A DNA stretch of 64,000 nucleotides, from contig NZ_AFIG01000001.1 in NCBI RefSeq assembly GCF_000214595.1, positions 310,001 through 374,000 of the forward strand. Direction: 5' to 3'. This document shows positions 1-8,665 of the stretch, one piece after another (positions within the stretch are counted from its first letter, which is position 1; the number at the start of each line of letters is the position of its first letter). The position numbers and the translations under genes were made by a program. The notes under the pieces are model-generated. The model saw only the letters and a program-made list of their open reading frames with translations, had not been told where the DNA came from and did no database searches. The DNA comes from Methylophaga thalassica MP. Lineage in GTDB: Bacteria > Pseudomonadota > Gammaproteobacteria > Nitrosococcales > Methylophagaceae.

Positions 1-2233
1 TCTCTGTACCACGACTTTTAGTCGTTTTTAGTGTCAGAATCGGCCAGCTACATTTCGGGCAAGGCTCTTTCAGTGGCTCATTCCATAAAGCGTAGTCGCA
101 ATCAGGATACTCTGAACAAGAGTAAAAGACTTTTCCTCGACGTGATTTACGCGTCAGAATCTCGCCTTTATGGCATTGTGGGCATTCAACACCAGTATTG
201 GCCGGCTGTTCCAAAGATTCGATATGTTTACACTTAGGATAGCTGGAGCAACCAATGAATTTCCCATAACGTCCAGTTCGTATCCATAAATCAGAGTCAC
301 ATTTTGGACATTTCCTGCCCTCAACCACCTCAGGTTCATTATTAGTGGTTTCTTCACCATCAATATTACGGGTGTAATCACACTCTGGGTAACCAGTACA
401 GCCAATAAAACGCCCACTCCGGCCAAGACGGCTGGAGAGTTTTTTACCGCATTTAGGACAGTCTTCATCTAGCAGTTCTTGTGTCACATCACTGCGTTGA
501 ACTTCTTTATCCTTGGTTTCGACTTGTTCTTTAAACGGTCCCCAGAACTTTCTCAGTAATGGCACCCATTCTTCTTCGCCTCTGGCCACCGCATCAAGTT
601 CATCTTCCAACTCAGCGGTAAAGTTATAGTCGACATACTTAGTAAAGTGATCGACAAGAAACTTACCCACCACACGACCCACGTCAGTCGGATGAAAACG
701 TTTATTGATAATTTCAACGTATTCACGCTGAACAAGTGTAGAAATAATGCTCGCGTATGTTGATGGTCGGCCAATATCGTGCTCTTCCAGACTTCTGACC
801 AGGCTGGCTTCACTATATCTGGGTGGTGGTTCAGTAAAGTGCCGCTCAGGCCTAATCGCTTTTAATTCAACAACTTGGCCGACCTCCATCGGAGGCAGCA
901 GTTTTTCGTCTTTGTCGCTGGCGGCAGAATCATCTTTATCTTCCAGATACACACTCATAAAGCCTGGATTGACTACCGTCGAACCATTTGCACGGAAAGT
1001 ATTACCTTTACCACATGCCAAATCGACAGCAACCGTATTCAGGGTGGCATGAATCATTTGACTTGCCATAGTACGTTGCCAGACAAGTGTATAAAGCTTT
1101 AACTGATCGGCAGAAAGATAGGCTTTCATATCTTCTGGCGTTCTAAGCACAGAAGTCGGACGTATCGCTTCATGCGCCTCTTGCGCGTTTTTTGATTTCG
1201 TTTTGTATTCTTGTGGTTTTGCAGGAACCATTTTCTGGCCGTATTTTTCTGCAATGAATCCACGTATTTCATCTAAAGCTTCTTGAGCCAAGGTGACAGA
1301 GTCAGTACGCATATAGGTGATTAAACCAACCGCGCCCTCTCCGGTATCTACACCCTCGTATAACTGTTGAGCAATGCTCATGGTACGCTGGGCACCAAAA
1401 CCTAGTTTGCGTGATGCTTCTTGCTGTAATGTGGATGTGGTAAACGGTGCTGCAGGGTTACGTTTGCGTTGTTTTTTCTCAACATTGGAAACCAGCAACT
1501 TACCTTGTGCGGCTTTATCTAATGCCTTTACAACCTTTGCCGATTGCTTTTCATCCGTCACACTAAACTGACTGAGTTTTTCACCTTCGAAATAGGTCAG
1601 CTTGGCCTGGAAATCGTTTTTATCAGCACTCGCATCAGCTTCGATGCTCCAATACTCTTTCGCTACGAAAGCTTCTATTTCCAGCTCACGCTCTACGATC
1701 ATTCTCAACGCTGGACTTTGCACCCTTCCCGCCGAAAGTCCGCGTCGAACCTTTTTCCAAAGCAGCGGCGACAAGGTAAAACCAACTAGATAATCCAATG
1801 CACGTCTGGCCTGCTGTGCATTAACGAGCGACATGGATAATTCACGAGGGTGGGCAACGGCGTCATTTACCGCTTGTTTGGTAATTTCGTGGAAAACGAC
1901 ACGGTGAGTCTCTTTGTCTTTCAAAGCGCCACGCTTTTTCAATAACTCATACAGATGCCAGGAAATGGCTTCCCCTTCTCTATCAGGGTCAGTCGCGAGA
2001 TATAGGGCATCAGCTTTTTTCATCGCTTTTACAATCGCATCGACATGCTTGCTGTTACGGTCGATAACTTGGTATTTCATCTCAAAATCTTTGGCAGTAT
2101 CAACCGCCCCTTCTTTTGGTAATAAATCACGCACATGACCATAAGAAGCTAAGACTTCGACATCTTTACCGAGATATTTTTTGATTGTTTTCGCCTTGGC
2201 TGGCGACTCAACGATGACTAGTTTTTTTCCCAT
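1..2233 (-). CDS. topA: DNA topoisomerase I (3' end outside window)
   Basis: Type IA topoisomerase that relaxes negative supercoils through a transient 5'-phosphotyrosine link. The reading frame opens with MGKKLVIVESPAKAKTIKKY, the classic Toprim start, and runs without a stop to the left edge, giving about 744 codons. The active-site motif LITYMRTDS is visible, with the Tyr codon at 1313-1315 (about residue 307). The C-terminal part at about 1-470 carries repeated four-cysteine zinc ribbons of the type CPKCG...FIGCTGYPEC. E. coli TopA has 865 residues, so only the last part is missing. It is the first gene of the conserved topA-smg-dprA-lysM neighbourhood. Identity is secure; the stop codon is not in the window. 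Confidence 0.97.
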   Translation of the reverse strand, partial: MGKKLVIVESPAKAKTIKKYLGKDVEVLASYGHVRDLLPKEGAVDTAKDFEMKYQVIDRNSKHVDAIVKAMKKADALYLATDPDREGEAISWHLYELLKKRGALKDKETHRVVFHEITKQAVNDAVAHPRELSMSLVNAQQARRALDYLVGFTLSPLLWKKVRRGLSAGRVQSPALRMIVERELEIEAFVAKEYWSIEADASADKNDFQAKLTYFEGEKLSQFSVTDEKQSAKVVKALDKAAQGKLLVSNVEKKQRKRNPAAPFTTSTLQQEASRKLGFGAQRTMSIAQQLYEGVDTGEGAVGLITYMRTDSVTLAQEALDEIRGFIAEKYGQKMVPAKPQEYKTKSKNAQEAHEAIRPTSVLRTPEDMKAYLSADQLKLYTLVWQRTMASQMIHATLNTVAVDLACGKGNTFRANGSTVVNPGFMSVYLEDKDDSAASDKDEKLLPPMEVGQVVELKAIRPERHFTEPPPRYSEASLVRSLEEHDIGRPSTYASIISTLVQREYVEIINKRFHPTDVGRVVGKFLVDHFTKYVDYNFTAELEDELDAVARGEEEWVPLLRKFWGPFKEQVETKDKEVQRSDVTQELLDEDCPKCGKKLSSRLGRSGRFIGCTGYPECDYTRNIDGEETTNNEPEVVEGRKCPKCDSDLWIRTGRYGKFIGCSSYPKCKHIESLEQPANTGVECPQCHKGEILTRKSRRGKVFYSCSEYPDCDYALWNEPLKEPCPKCSWPILTLKTTKSRGTE

Positions 2234-2317
2234 TTTCCCCGATACCAAAAACCTACGCACATATAAACAAAGCCCGTTGAGACGGGCAATGTTGAAGTTT
2301 CTTATTCTATTTTTAGT

Positions 2318-2785
2318 CTAGTGAACGATGGCTTCCATGTCTTCAAAGACCAAGTCTTCCATCCAGGCAAAAGCGACTTCCCTTCCAGGCTGATAAAACA
2401 ACACCATCAGCACAACCCACTTAAGCTGATCAAGGTCAATCTCTTCTGTATCCAGCGCCATCACTCGTTCGAGCACGATCTCCCGAGTTTCGACGTCTAA
2501 AACGCCCACTTGTTCCAGAAACAATAAATAACCTCGGCACTCCACATCCAACCGTTCCAGCTCATTGTCACTGAACACGCGCATTGTGGCGTGCCGTTTG
2601 AGAGGTTGATCAGCGGCCACGGTCATATTATCTAACCATTCCAGCGCTTTATGAATTTCTAATTCCTGAAAACCAACCTGCTCTAATTCAAGCTCTAACA
2701 CTTCATTATCAGGTTTATTTCGTTCTTCCGTATCGATGTAGGTTTCAAATAGATATAACAACACATCAATGACATTTTCTTTCAT
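2318..2785 (-). CDS. smg: Smg family protein (DUF494)
   Basis: A 155-residue acidic protein of the Smg/DUF494 family, of unknown biochemical role, which almost always sits beside dprA in gammaproteobacteria. The frame could be extended upstream, but the start at MKENVIDVLLYLFETYI has a GAGAG ribosome site and gives the usual family length (E. coli about 157 residues). The longer start would place it inside the end of dprA. It lies about 25 bases downstream of dprA on the same strand, so the two are probably cotranscribed. Family assignment rests on the N-terminal motif, the length and the synteny. Confidence 0.9.
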   Translation of the reverse strand: MKENVIDVLLYLFETYIDTEERNKPDNEVLELELEQVGFQELEIHKALEWLDNMTVAADQPLKRHATMRVFSDNELERLDVECRGYLLFLEQVGVLDVETREIVLERVMALDTEEIDLDQLKWVVLMVLFYQPGREVAFAWMEDLVFEDMEAIVH

Positions 2786-2810
2786 CTGACTCTCTTTGAA
2801 TAAGCCTGGT

Positions 2811-3917
2811 TCAGGAACCCGTCCGAACATAACGGCTGCCGGGCAATGACTCAACCACGCCCTCTAGCTCAAGTAATAACAGCATGGATGAAACAGCATC
2901 AGCCGTCAATCCAGTATTTTCTATCAGGCCGTCTATGGCAACTGGGTCAAATCCAAGATGATTAAGCAACACTTGGTAGTCACCGTCTTTTTCATGTGTG
3001 GATTCTGTTTTGTCTTTAGTGTCTTCATGTTGAGTCTTGATTCCTGCCAGCGCACCCAACTCTTCAATAATATCCTGCGCCGTCTCTACCAGCTTTGCCC
3101 CATCCCGGATCAACTGATGACAGCCTCTGGATAAAGGGTTATGAATCGAACCGGGAATAGCAAAAACCTCGCGTGACTGCTCCATTGCCATTCTGGCTGT
3201 GATTAGAGAACCACTTTTTAATGCGGCCTCAACCACCAGGGTTCCTAGCGATAATCCACTGATGATTCGGTTTCTTCTCGGGAATAGCTCTGGTCGTGGT
3301 GAAGTACCTAACGGAAACTCTGACACCATCGCACCGTTTTCTACAATATCGTAGGCTAGTTGACGATGCTGGGCAGGATAAACACGATCAAGACCTGTAG
3401 CAACAACCGCTATTGTTTTCCCCTTGCTCAGGGCGCCCTTATGTGCGGCAGCGTCGATCCCCATTGCAAGCCCACTCGTCACCACTAAACCGCCCTCAGC
3501 CAGGTAGTGAGCAAAGTCATACGCCGTATTTCTGCCTGACGGCGATGGGTTTCGGCTGCCCACAATCGCAAGCTGCCAGTCGTTTAACAATGAAACATCA
3601 CCTTGAACATAGAGTAAACAAGGTGGATCGGTAATTTCTTTGAGTAAACTTGGATAGCGTTCATCTTCAATGGTCAGAATGTAACGGTTATGTTGTTGTT
3701 CCAACCAGAGCAAATCTTGCTCAACTTGTTGCCAGTCGGGATGGCGTAACTTCTCTACCAGTTCATCATTGAAGCCAGTTATTTGGCCTGGGTTATTTAA
3801 TATGTATTGCGGATTGCCATACTGTTGCAAGAGTTTTTGATATGTTACCGGGCCAATCCCTGGCACTCGCTGTAGAGCAATCCAACAAGCTAATTCACTG
3901 TGCTTGTTAGCTATCAT
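2811..3917 (-). CDS. dprA: DNA-processing protein DprA
   Basis: Rossmann-like protein that binds incoming single-stranded DNA and loads RecA during natural transformation (family knowledge). Of its 368 residues the N-terminal part has a helix-hairpin-helix-like segment (VPGIGPVTYQKLL). The central domain shows the hallmark runs LAIVGSRNPSPSGR, TSGLAMGIDAAAH, FPRRNRIISGLS and GSLITARMA. The C-terminal approximately 60 residues form a small winged-helix-like domain (DPVAIDGLIENTGLTADAVSS). It sits between the LysM gene and smg, as in other gammaproteobacteria. Nothing suggests damage. Confidence 0.95.
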   Translation of the reverse strand: MIANKHSELACWIALQRVPGIGPVTYQKLLQQYGNPQYILNNPGQITGFNDELVEKLRHPDWQQVEQDLLWLEQQHNRYILTIEDERYPSLLKEITDPPCLLYVQGDVSLLNDWQLAIVGSRNPSPSGRNTAYDFAHYLAEGGLVVTSGLAMGIDAAAHKGALSKGKTIAVVATGLDRVYPAQHRQLAYDIVENGAMVSEFPLGTSPRPELFPRRNRIISGLSLGTLVVEAALKSGSLITARMAMEQSREVFAIPGSIHNPLSRGCHQLIRDGAKLVETAQDIIEELGALAGIKTQHEDTKDKTESTHEKDGDYQVLLNHLGFDPVAIDGLIENTGLTADAVSSMLLLLELEGVVESLPGSRYVRTGS

Positions 3918-3935
3918 TCCGCTGAATAAGTCCTT

Positions 3936-4967
3936 TTATTGGGCGCTTTTCACTTTGTCATACACATGCATAGCACGGGTGGCTTTCATAACAATGGCAT
4001 AACTGACTTTGTCGTATAGTTTGAATACCATAGCTTCACCAGCATGTTCATCAGGTAATGTCACCGTGTCCTTGCGATCAACTGACACTGAATCTTTTAA
4101 CGTTTCCCCAGCTTGATAGACTGATAAAACATTTCCTGTTTGCAAGCCATCGCGCTTGCCTAAACTTAGAACAACAATCTGATATTGCCCTATTTGAGAA
4201 ACACCATCAAAAACAGAAATGATGCGTCCATTTAACGGCTTATCAGGGGCACGAGGAATGAAATTAAGATCAAAGTCGTCATCTTCGACTTTTAATAAGC
4301 GATCACCAATTTGAATTTCTCTGTTTGTGTAGGTCAAGCTGACTTTGGCCGGATCCCCCTGAGTCATTGTTTCAGCATCACCCAGATAGATTGCTTCGTA
4401 TCCTAATACTTCGCCAGTGTCAGGATCTTTATATGCTTTGCCACCCTTGAAAAGACTATATGTATTACTATCCGAGTCTGTGATACCCCTTACGTAAACA
4501 TAATCGCCCGCGCCTGAGATAAGACGTTCATCGGCACTGGCAACAACATAAGGTGCATCATTGAGTACTTCATCGCCCACTACGCGAGGTTTGGATAAAA
4601 ATGGGCCAATTGCCGATAGCGGAATAGTCAGGATGGGTTTATCTAAAATCGTTTCTCGAACCTCAGGCGACAGCTTCACACTGCGTTTGCCACGGTTAAC
4701 CTCAATGACTGGTTTGCCATCACGATAACTAAGGGATAATTCATCACCAGGATAGATTAGGTGAGGATTTTCAATTTGCGGATTCACATACCAAATATCA
4801 GGCCAGTGCCACGGATATTTTAAGAACATGCCTGAAATATCCCATAAGGTATCGCCTTTTTTAACCGTATATCGTTGTGGATGGTCTGGATTAAGCTCCA
4901 CTTCTTTGGCCAGCAGAGGGTTACTCAGCAAAACAAAAATCAAACTAATCGCTATGCGCTTTATCAT
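3936..4967 (-). CDS. LysM peptidoglycan-binding protein
   Basis: Exported protein of 343 residues. It begins with a signal peptide (IAISLIFVLLSNPLLA) and is followed by one LysM domain at about residues 32-80 (YTVKKGDTLWDISGMFLKYP). LysM binds N-acetylglucosamine in peptidoglycan, so the product is expected in the periplasm on the wall. The remaining approximately 260 residues are of the uncharacterised type that accompanies LysM in the gene next to dprA in many proteobacteria. It lies just upstream of dprA, separated by 18 bases, and diverges from def. Its precise role is unknown; a wall-remodelling or scaffold function is an inference. Confidence 0.9.
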   Translation of the reverse strand: MIKRIAISLIFVLLSNPLLAKEVELNPDHPQRYTVKKGDTLWDISGMFLKYPWHWPDIWYVNPQIENPHLIYPGDELSLSYRDGKPVIEVNRGKRSVKLSPEVRETILDKPILTIPLSAIGPFLSKPRVVGDEVLNDAPYVVASADERLISGAGDYVYVRGITDSDSNTYSLFKGGKAYKDPDTGEVLGYEAIYLGDAETMTQGDPAKVSLTYTNREIQIGDRLLKVEDDDFDLNFIPRAPDKPLNGRIISVFDGVSQIGQYQIVVLSLGKRDGLQTGNVLSVYQAGETLKDSVSVDRKDTVTLPDEHAGEAMVFKLYDKVSYAIVMKATRAMHVYDKVKSAQ

Positions 4968-5363
4968 CGAACCATCCTCATGGACCTTAATCTTGCCCCA
5001 ATCCTGTAATGGGCAACTTTAAATAGTGTGTTATATGCGGTATGACTAATCAAGTATTGCTACCAGCGTCAAACTTAATCATTTTTAGACAACAAGTAAA
5101 CTCCGGCAAGTAATTTGAGACTCAGCGCTGAAACTAGTCATTGAGTCTAACTGTCGCATTCAGCACAAGGATACCGGGAAAAAACTCAAAAAAATGTTAA
5201 CAGGCTCGGTTTATGACGCCATAGCTGGTTTGCTGAGGTTTTGATTCACCGTCACCAATGACTAATCGGGATCAAGCAAAATTCATTATATTTTCAATAA
5301 GGCGCTGGCAGACTACAATATAAGGTTTGTAAAAGCAGTAAATCATCCTGACAGGTATTACTC
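4968..5363. other. Divergent intergenic region lysM / def
   Basis: About 396 bases without a convincing gene between two divergent operons, so it should hold promoters for both. Toward def there is a TACAAT hexamer at about 5315 preceded by AT-rich DNA (CATTATATTTTCAA), a plausible minus-10 region with a weak minus-35. I see no strong hairpin, operator palindrome or RNA gene. Confidence 0.5.
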
Positions 5364-5867
5364 ATGGCCATTTTAAATATTCTCCATTTCCCCGATCCAC
5401 GGCTGCGCAAAAAAGCTGAGCCCATAGAGGAAGTGACTGATGACATCCGTCAACTTGCCGACGACATGCTAGAAACGATGTATGATGCGCCAGGAATAGG
5501 TCTTGCCGCCAATCAGGTGAATGTACAAAAACGCCTGATAGTTATCGATATTTCTGAAGACAAATCAGAACCACTCATCCTTATCAACCCAGAAATACTT
5601 GATAAGCAAGGTGAACGAGAATATGAAGAAGGCTGCTTATCCGTGCCAGAGGCCTATGAAACCGTTGTGCGTGCTGACACAGTAACAATAAAAGCAGTGA
5701 ACCGAGATGGTGAACCTTTTGAATTTTCTGCCGAAGGACTTCTGGCGACCTGTGTTCAACACGAAATTGATCACCTCGATGGTAAATTATTTGTTGATTA
5801 TCTGAGTAACCTAAAACGCGAACGCATAAAAAAACGCTTAGAAAAACACCAAAAACAAAAACTATAA
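5364..5867 (+). CDS. def: Peptide deformylase
   Basis: Metal-dependent hydrolase that removes the formyl group from the N-terminal methionine of new proteins. The 167-residue protein carries all three family motifs: GIGLAANQV (residues 44-52), EGCLS with the metal-binding Cys91, and HEIDH with metal ligands His133 and His137 and catalytic Glu134. The C-terminal basic tail ([15 protein letters not shown]) is typical. It is the first gene of the plus-strand run and is followed nine bases later by fmt, whose product adds the formyl group that this enzyme removes. Confidence 0.98.
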   Translation: MAILNILHFPDPRLRKKAEPIEEVTDDIRQLADDMLETMYDAPGIGLAANQVNVQKRLIVIDISEDKSEPLILINPEILDKQGEREYEEGCLSVPEAYETVVRADTVTIKAVNRDGEPFEFSAEGLLATCVQHEIDHLDGKLFVDYLSNLKRERIKKRLEKHQKQKL

Positions 5868-5876
5868 GGATCTTGG

Positions 5877-6806
5877 ATGCGCATTATTTTCGCCGGTACT
5901 CCGGCTTTCGCCGCAGAAACACTGAAAGCTTTAATCAATACCGAGCATGAAATTTGCGCTGTTTATACTCAGCCGGATCGCCCCGCAGGTCGTGGACGTA
6001 AATTAACAGCCAGTCCTGTTAAACAACTCGCTCTCGAACATAATATTCCGGTAGAACAGCCTCTTAACTTCAAAACCGATGATGCGATACAGACTCTAGC
6101 CGGCTACCAGGCGGATCTGATGATCGTTGTTGCTTATGGTTTATTGTTACCTCAAGTCGTTCTGGATACGCCCAAGCTTGGCTGCATCAATGTGCATGCC
6201 TCTCTACTTCCCCGCTGGCGTGGCGCAGCGCCTATCCAACGAGCTATCTTGGCCGGCGACAAAGAATCCGGTGTCTGCATCATGCAAATGGAAGCCGGCC
6301 TTGATACCGGCCCCGTTCTTTCTGAAGCGCGTTGTCCAATTACCGAAGAAGATACTGCCCAGGTACTTCATGATCGTCTCGCAATATTGGGCGCCACAAC
6401 CTTAGTTGAAACTCTCAAGGATATTGAGCAACGCCAACGCAATGCCAAACCACAAAATGACGATCTGACAAGCTATGCCAGCAAATTAGATAAAAAAGAA
6501 GCCGATATTGACTGGCAACTTTCAGCTCAAGATATTCTTCGTAAAATCAATGCCTTTAACCCCTGGCCTGTAGCGCAGACGATCTGGCACGATGCCATTT
6601 TTCGTATATGGCGAGCACAATTAGTGAAAGAAGAAACACGGCAACCAGCAGGTCAAATTATTAAGGTCGATAAAGTCGGGATTGATGTTGCCACCGGCGA
6701 CGGTGTTATTCGCATCACTGAGCTACAGTTACCCGGTAAACGTGCGATGTCTGTGCAGGATTTCCTTAATGCAAACACCATGAAAGTTGGCGATCATTTT
6801 GGCTAA
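5877..6806 (+). CDS. fmt: Methionyl-tRNA formyltransferase
   Basis: Transfers a formyl group from 10-formyl-tetrahydrofolate to initiator Met-tRNA. The 309 residues begin with IIFAGTPAFAAETLKAL. They contain the folate-binding and catalytic signature INVHASLLPRWRGAAPIQ with Asn105 and His107, and the downstream MEAGLDTGPV with the catalytic Asp. The C-terminal OB-fold domain follows from about residue 205. Length equals the family norm (about 315). The end overlaps the start of rsmB, which suggests translational coupling. Confidence 0.98.
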   Translation: MRIIFAGTPAFAAETLKALINTEHEICAVYTQPDRPAGRGRKLTASPVKQLALEHNIPVEQPLNFKTDDAIQTLAGYQADLMIVVAYGLLLPQVVLDTPKLGCINVHASLLPRWRGAAPIQRAILAGDKESGVCIMQMEAGLDTGPVLSEARCPITEEDTAQVLHDRLAILGATTLVETLKDIEQRQRNAKPQNDDLTSYASKLDKKEADIDWQLSAQDILRKINAFNPWPVAQTIWHDAIFRIWRAQLVKEETRQPAGQIIKVDKVGIDVATGDGVIRITELQLPGKRAMSVQDFLNANTMKVGDHFG

Positions 6807-8112
6807 GCCTAACCCCACTAAAGGTGCCCGAACGAATGCTGCACTCATTTTGAATGAAGTAGTCGTTCAGCAACGTTCTCTCAATACGGCCTTAGCTCAG
6901 TATTTGCCTCATGTTGATGAAAAAGATCGTGGTTTTTGTCAACAGCTTTGCTATAGCAGTTTGCGTCATTACCCGACTCTGCAATTTATCGTCCACCAGC
7001 TGATAAAAAAACCCTTTAAAGCTAAAGACAAAGATATTGAGCAACTATTAATACTCGGTATTTTACAGTTACGTTTTTTAAATACACCGGATCATGCCGC
7101 CATTTCTGAAACAGTGGATGCCAGTAAAAAACTGAAAAAAGTCTGGGCGGGTGGTTTATTAAATGCCTGCCTGAGAAACTATCTAAGACAACAAGAACAG
7201 ATCGAACAGAAGCTGTTGGCAAATGACCCAGCTAATTACGGGCATCCAAGCTGGTTACTCTCACAATACCAGCAAGACTGGCCTGAAAGCTGGCAAGATA
7301 TTACCAACGCTAATAATAAACAGCCCCCGATGATGCTCCGGGTTAATCAGCAAAAAGTTTCACGTGAAGCATATCTTCAGCAGTTAGAGTCTGAACAGAT
7401 TGCTGCCTCAATTATTGAAGCCACCGACCAGGGTATCTTGCTGGACCAACCTTGCGATGTATATAAACTACCGGGATTTGAAGAAGGTTGGGTTTCTGTG
7501 CAAGACGGCTCAGCCCAACTAGCCACAACGATTCTGAACATAACCCCCGGACAGCGCGTGTTAGATGCCTGTGCTGCGCCCGGCGGTAAGACATGCCATA
7601 TTCTTGAAACCTCTCCTGAAAATGACGTCACAGCTATCGATATATCATCTGATCGCTTACTGCAAATTCAACAAAATACGGATCGGCTTGGTTTACACGC
7701 CACATTAGTTGCTGCCGATGCCGCAGACACCAACCATTGGTGGAACGGACAAGCGTTTGACCGCATCCTTATCGATGCACCCTGCACGGGTAGTGGTGTC
7801 ATTCGCCGCCATCCGGACATAAAACTACTACGTCATCCAGAAGATATCGATACTTTGGCCAGTAAACAACAGGCTTTATTAGATAAATTGTGGCCACTGC
7901 TGAAAGCCGATGGTTTAATGGTTTACACTACCTGCTCTGCCTTTAAAAAAGAAAATGAGCAGCAAATTGAAGCGTTTCTACAACGACATCCAGATGCTGA
8001 AGAAGTCAAACTCTCTTCGACACCAGCGACAGCTAGGCCTTTCGGCTACCAGAGACTGCCTGGTGATGATGTTATGGACGGTTTTTATTATGCCTGCCTT
8101 CGCCGTAAGTAA
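6799..8112 (+). CDS. rsmB: 16S rRNA (cytosine-967-C5)-methyltransferase
   Basis: SAM-dependent enzyme that methylates C967 of 16S rRNA. An N-terminal NusB-like RNA-binding domain covers about residues 5-140. A Rossmann methyltransferase domain follows, with VLDACAAPGGKT for SAM binding. Catalytic cysteines lie in DAPCTGSGVIRRHPD and in TTCSAFKKEN. There is no ATG: the frame opens with TTG codons at 6787 and 6799. I prefer 6799 (TTG GCT AAG) because the product then aligns best with the E. coli N-terminus. The gene overlaps the end of fmt, so it may depend on translational coupling. Start uncertain, function secure. Confidence 0.95.
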   Translation: MAKPNPTKGARTNAALILNEVVVQQRSLNTALAQYLPHVDEKDRGFCQQLCYSSLRHYPTLQFIVHQLIKKPFKAKDKDIEQLLILGILQLRFLNTPDHAAISETVDASKKLKKVWAGGLLNACLRNYLRQQEQIEQKLLANDPANYGHPSWLLSQYQQDWPESWQDITNANNKQPPMMLRVNQQKVSREAYLQQLESEQIAASIIEATDQGILLDQPCDVYKLPGFEEGWVSVQDGSAQLATTILNITPGQRVLDACAAPGGKTCHILETSPENDVTAIDISSDRLLQIQQNTDRLGLHATLVAADAADTNHWWNGQAFDRILIDAPCTGSGVIRRHPDIKLLRHPEDIDTLASKQQALLDKLWPLLKADGLMVYTTCSAFKKENEQQIEAFLQRHPDAEEVKLSSTPATARPFGYQRLPGDDVMDGFYYACLRRK

Positions 8113-8665
8113 GCGTCTATTCCTGTCTCTTTTCTTATGGTTGTTTATTCAAACATCAGCCAATGCCACTGTTTTTAGCGTCAATAACCCGGTTGTTCAT
8201 CCCATTGGTAATGCCTATGTGCTGACGGCTCAAATTAATTACCCATTAACACCACGAGTGATTGAAGCCCTGCAAAATGGCGTACCCATTACCTTTTTGC
8301 AAGAGTTTCGGCTAATTGATGCTATGCCAATATTGGGCAGCTTCTGGCAATGGGAAACCACCTTATGGGAGAGCACTCTGAGCTATGAGCTTCGTTACCA
8401 CGCATTATCAGAGCAATATATTGTGGAGTCACTCGATACTCATGAACAACAAAACTTCCCTAGTTTGAGTGGTGCTCTAAAAGCCTTGGGCGATATTAAT
8501 GCGCTCTCGCTGCCACCAGAATATACCGAAGATACGGAAAATCTGATTCTGGAAATTCGCAGTGGATTGGATCTCAATGCCTTACCAACTCCAATGCGTC
8601 CTGGAGCCTTAATCTCTGACAAATGGCAACTCACCAGTCCATGGGTTCAAGCAGTATGGCTATAA
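8090..8665 (+). CDS. DUF4390 domain protein, exported
   Basis: A 191-residue protein with an N-terminal hydrophobic signal (RLFLSLFLWLFIQTSANA) and a beta-rich remainder typical of DUF4390, whose members are usually found between rsmB and an NtrY-like kinase. Function unknown. The frame is open further upstream inside rsmB, but the ATG at 8090 puts the signal peptide at the N-terminus and leaves only a 23-base overlap. The next gene, the kinase, starts within its last bases, so the three are translationally coupled. A link to envelope sensing by the kinase is inference. Confidence 0.82.
   Translation: MPAFAVSKRLFLSLFLWLFIQTSANATVFSVNNPVVHPIGNAYVLTAQINYPLTPRVIEALQNGVPITFLQEFRLIDAMPILGSFWQWETTLWESTLSYELRYHALSEQYIVESLDTHEQQNFPSLSGALKALGDINALSLPPEYTEDTENLILEIRSGLDLNALPTPMRPGALISDKWQLTSPWVQAVWL

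Noticed and set aside
747-1052. 101-codon frame opposite topA
   Set aside because: Antisense to the topoisomerase core; composition is not protein-like.
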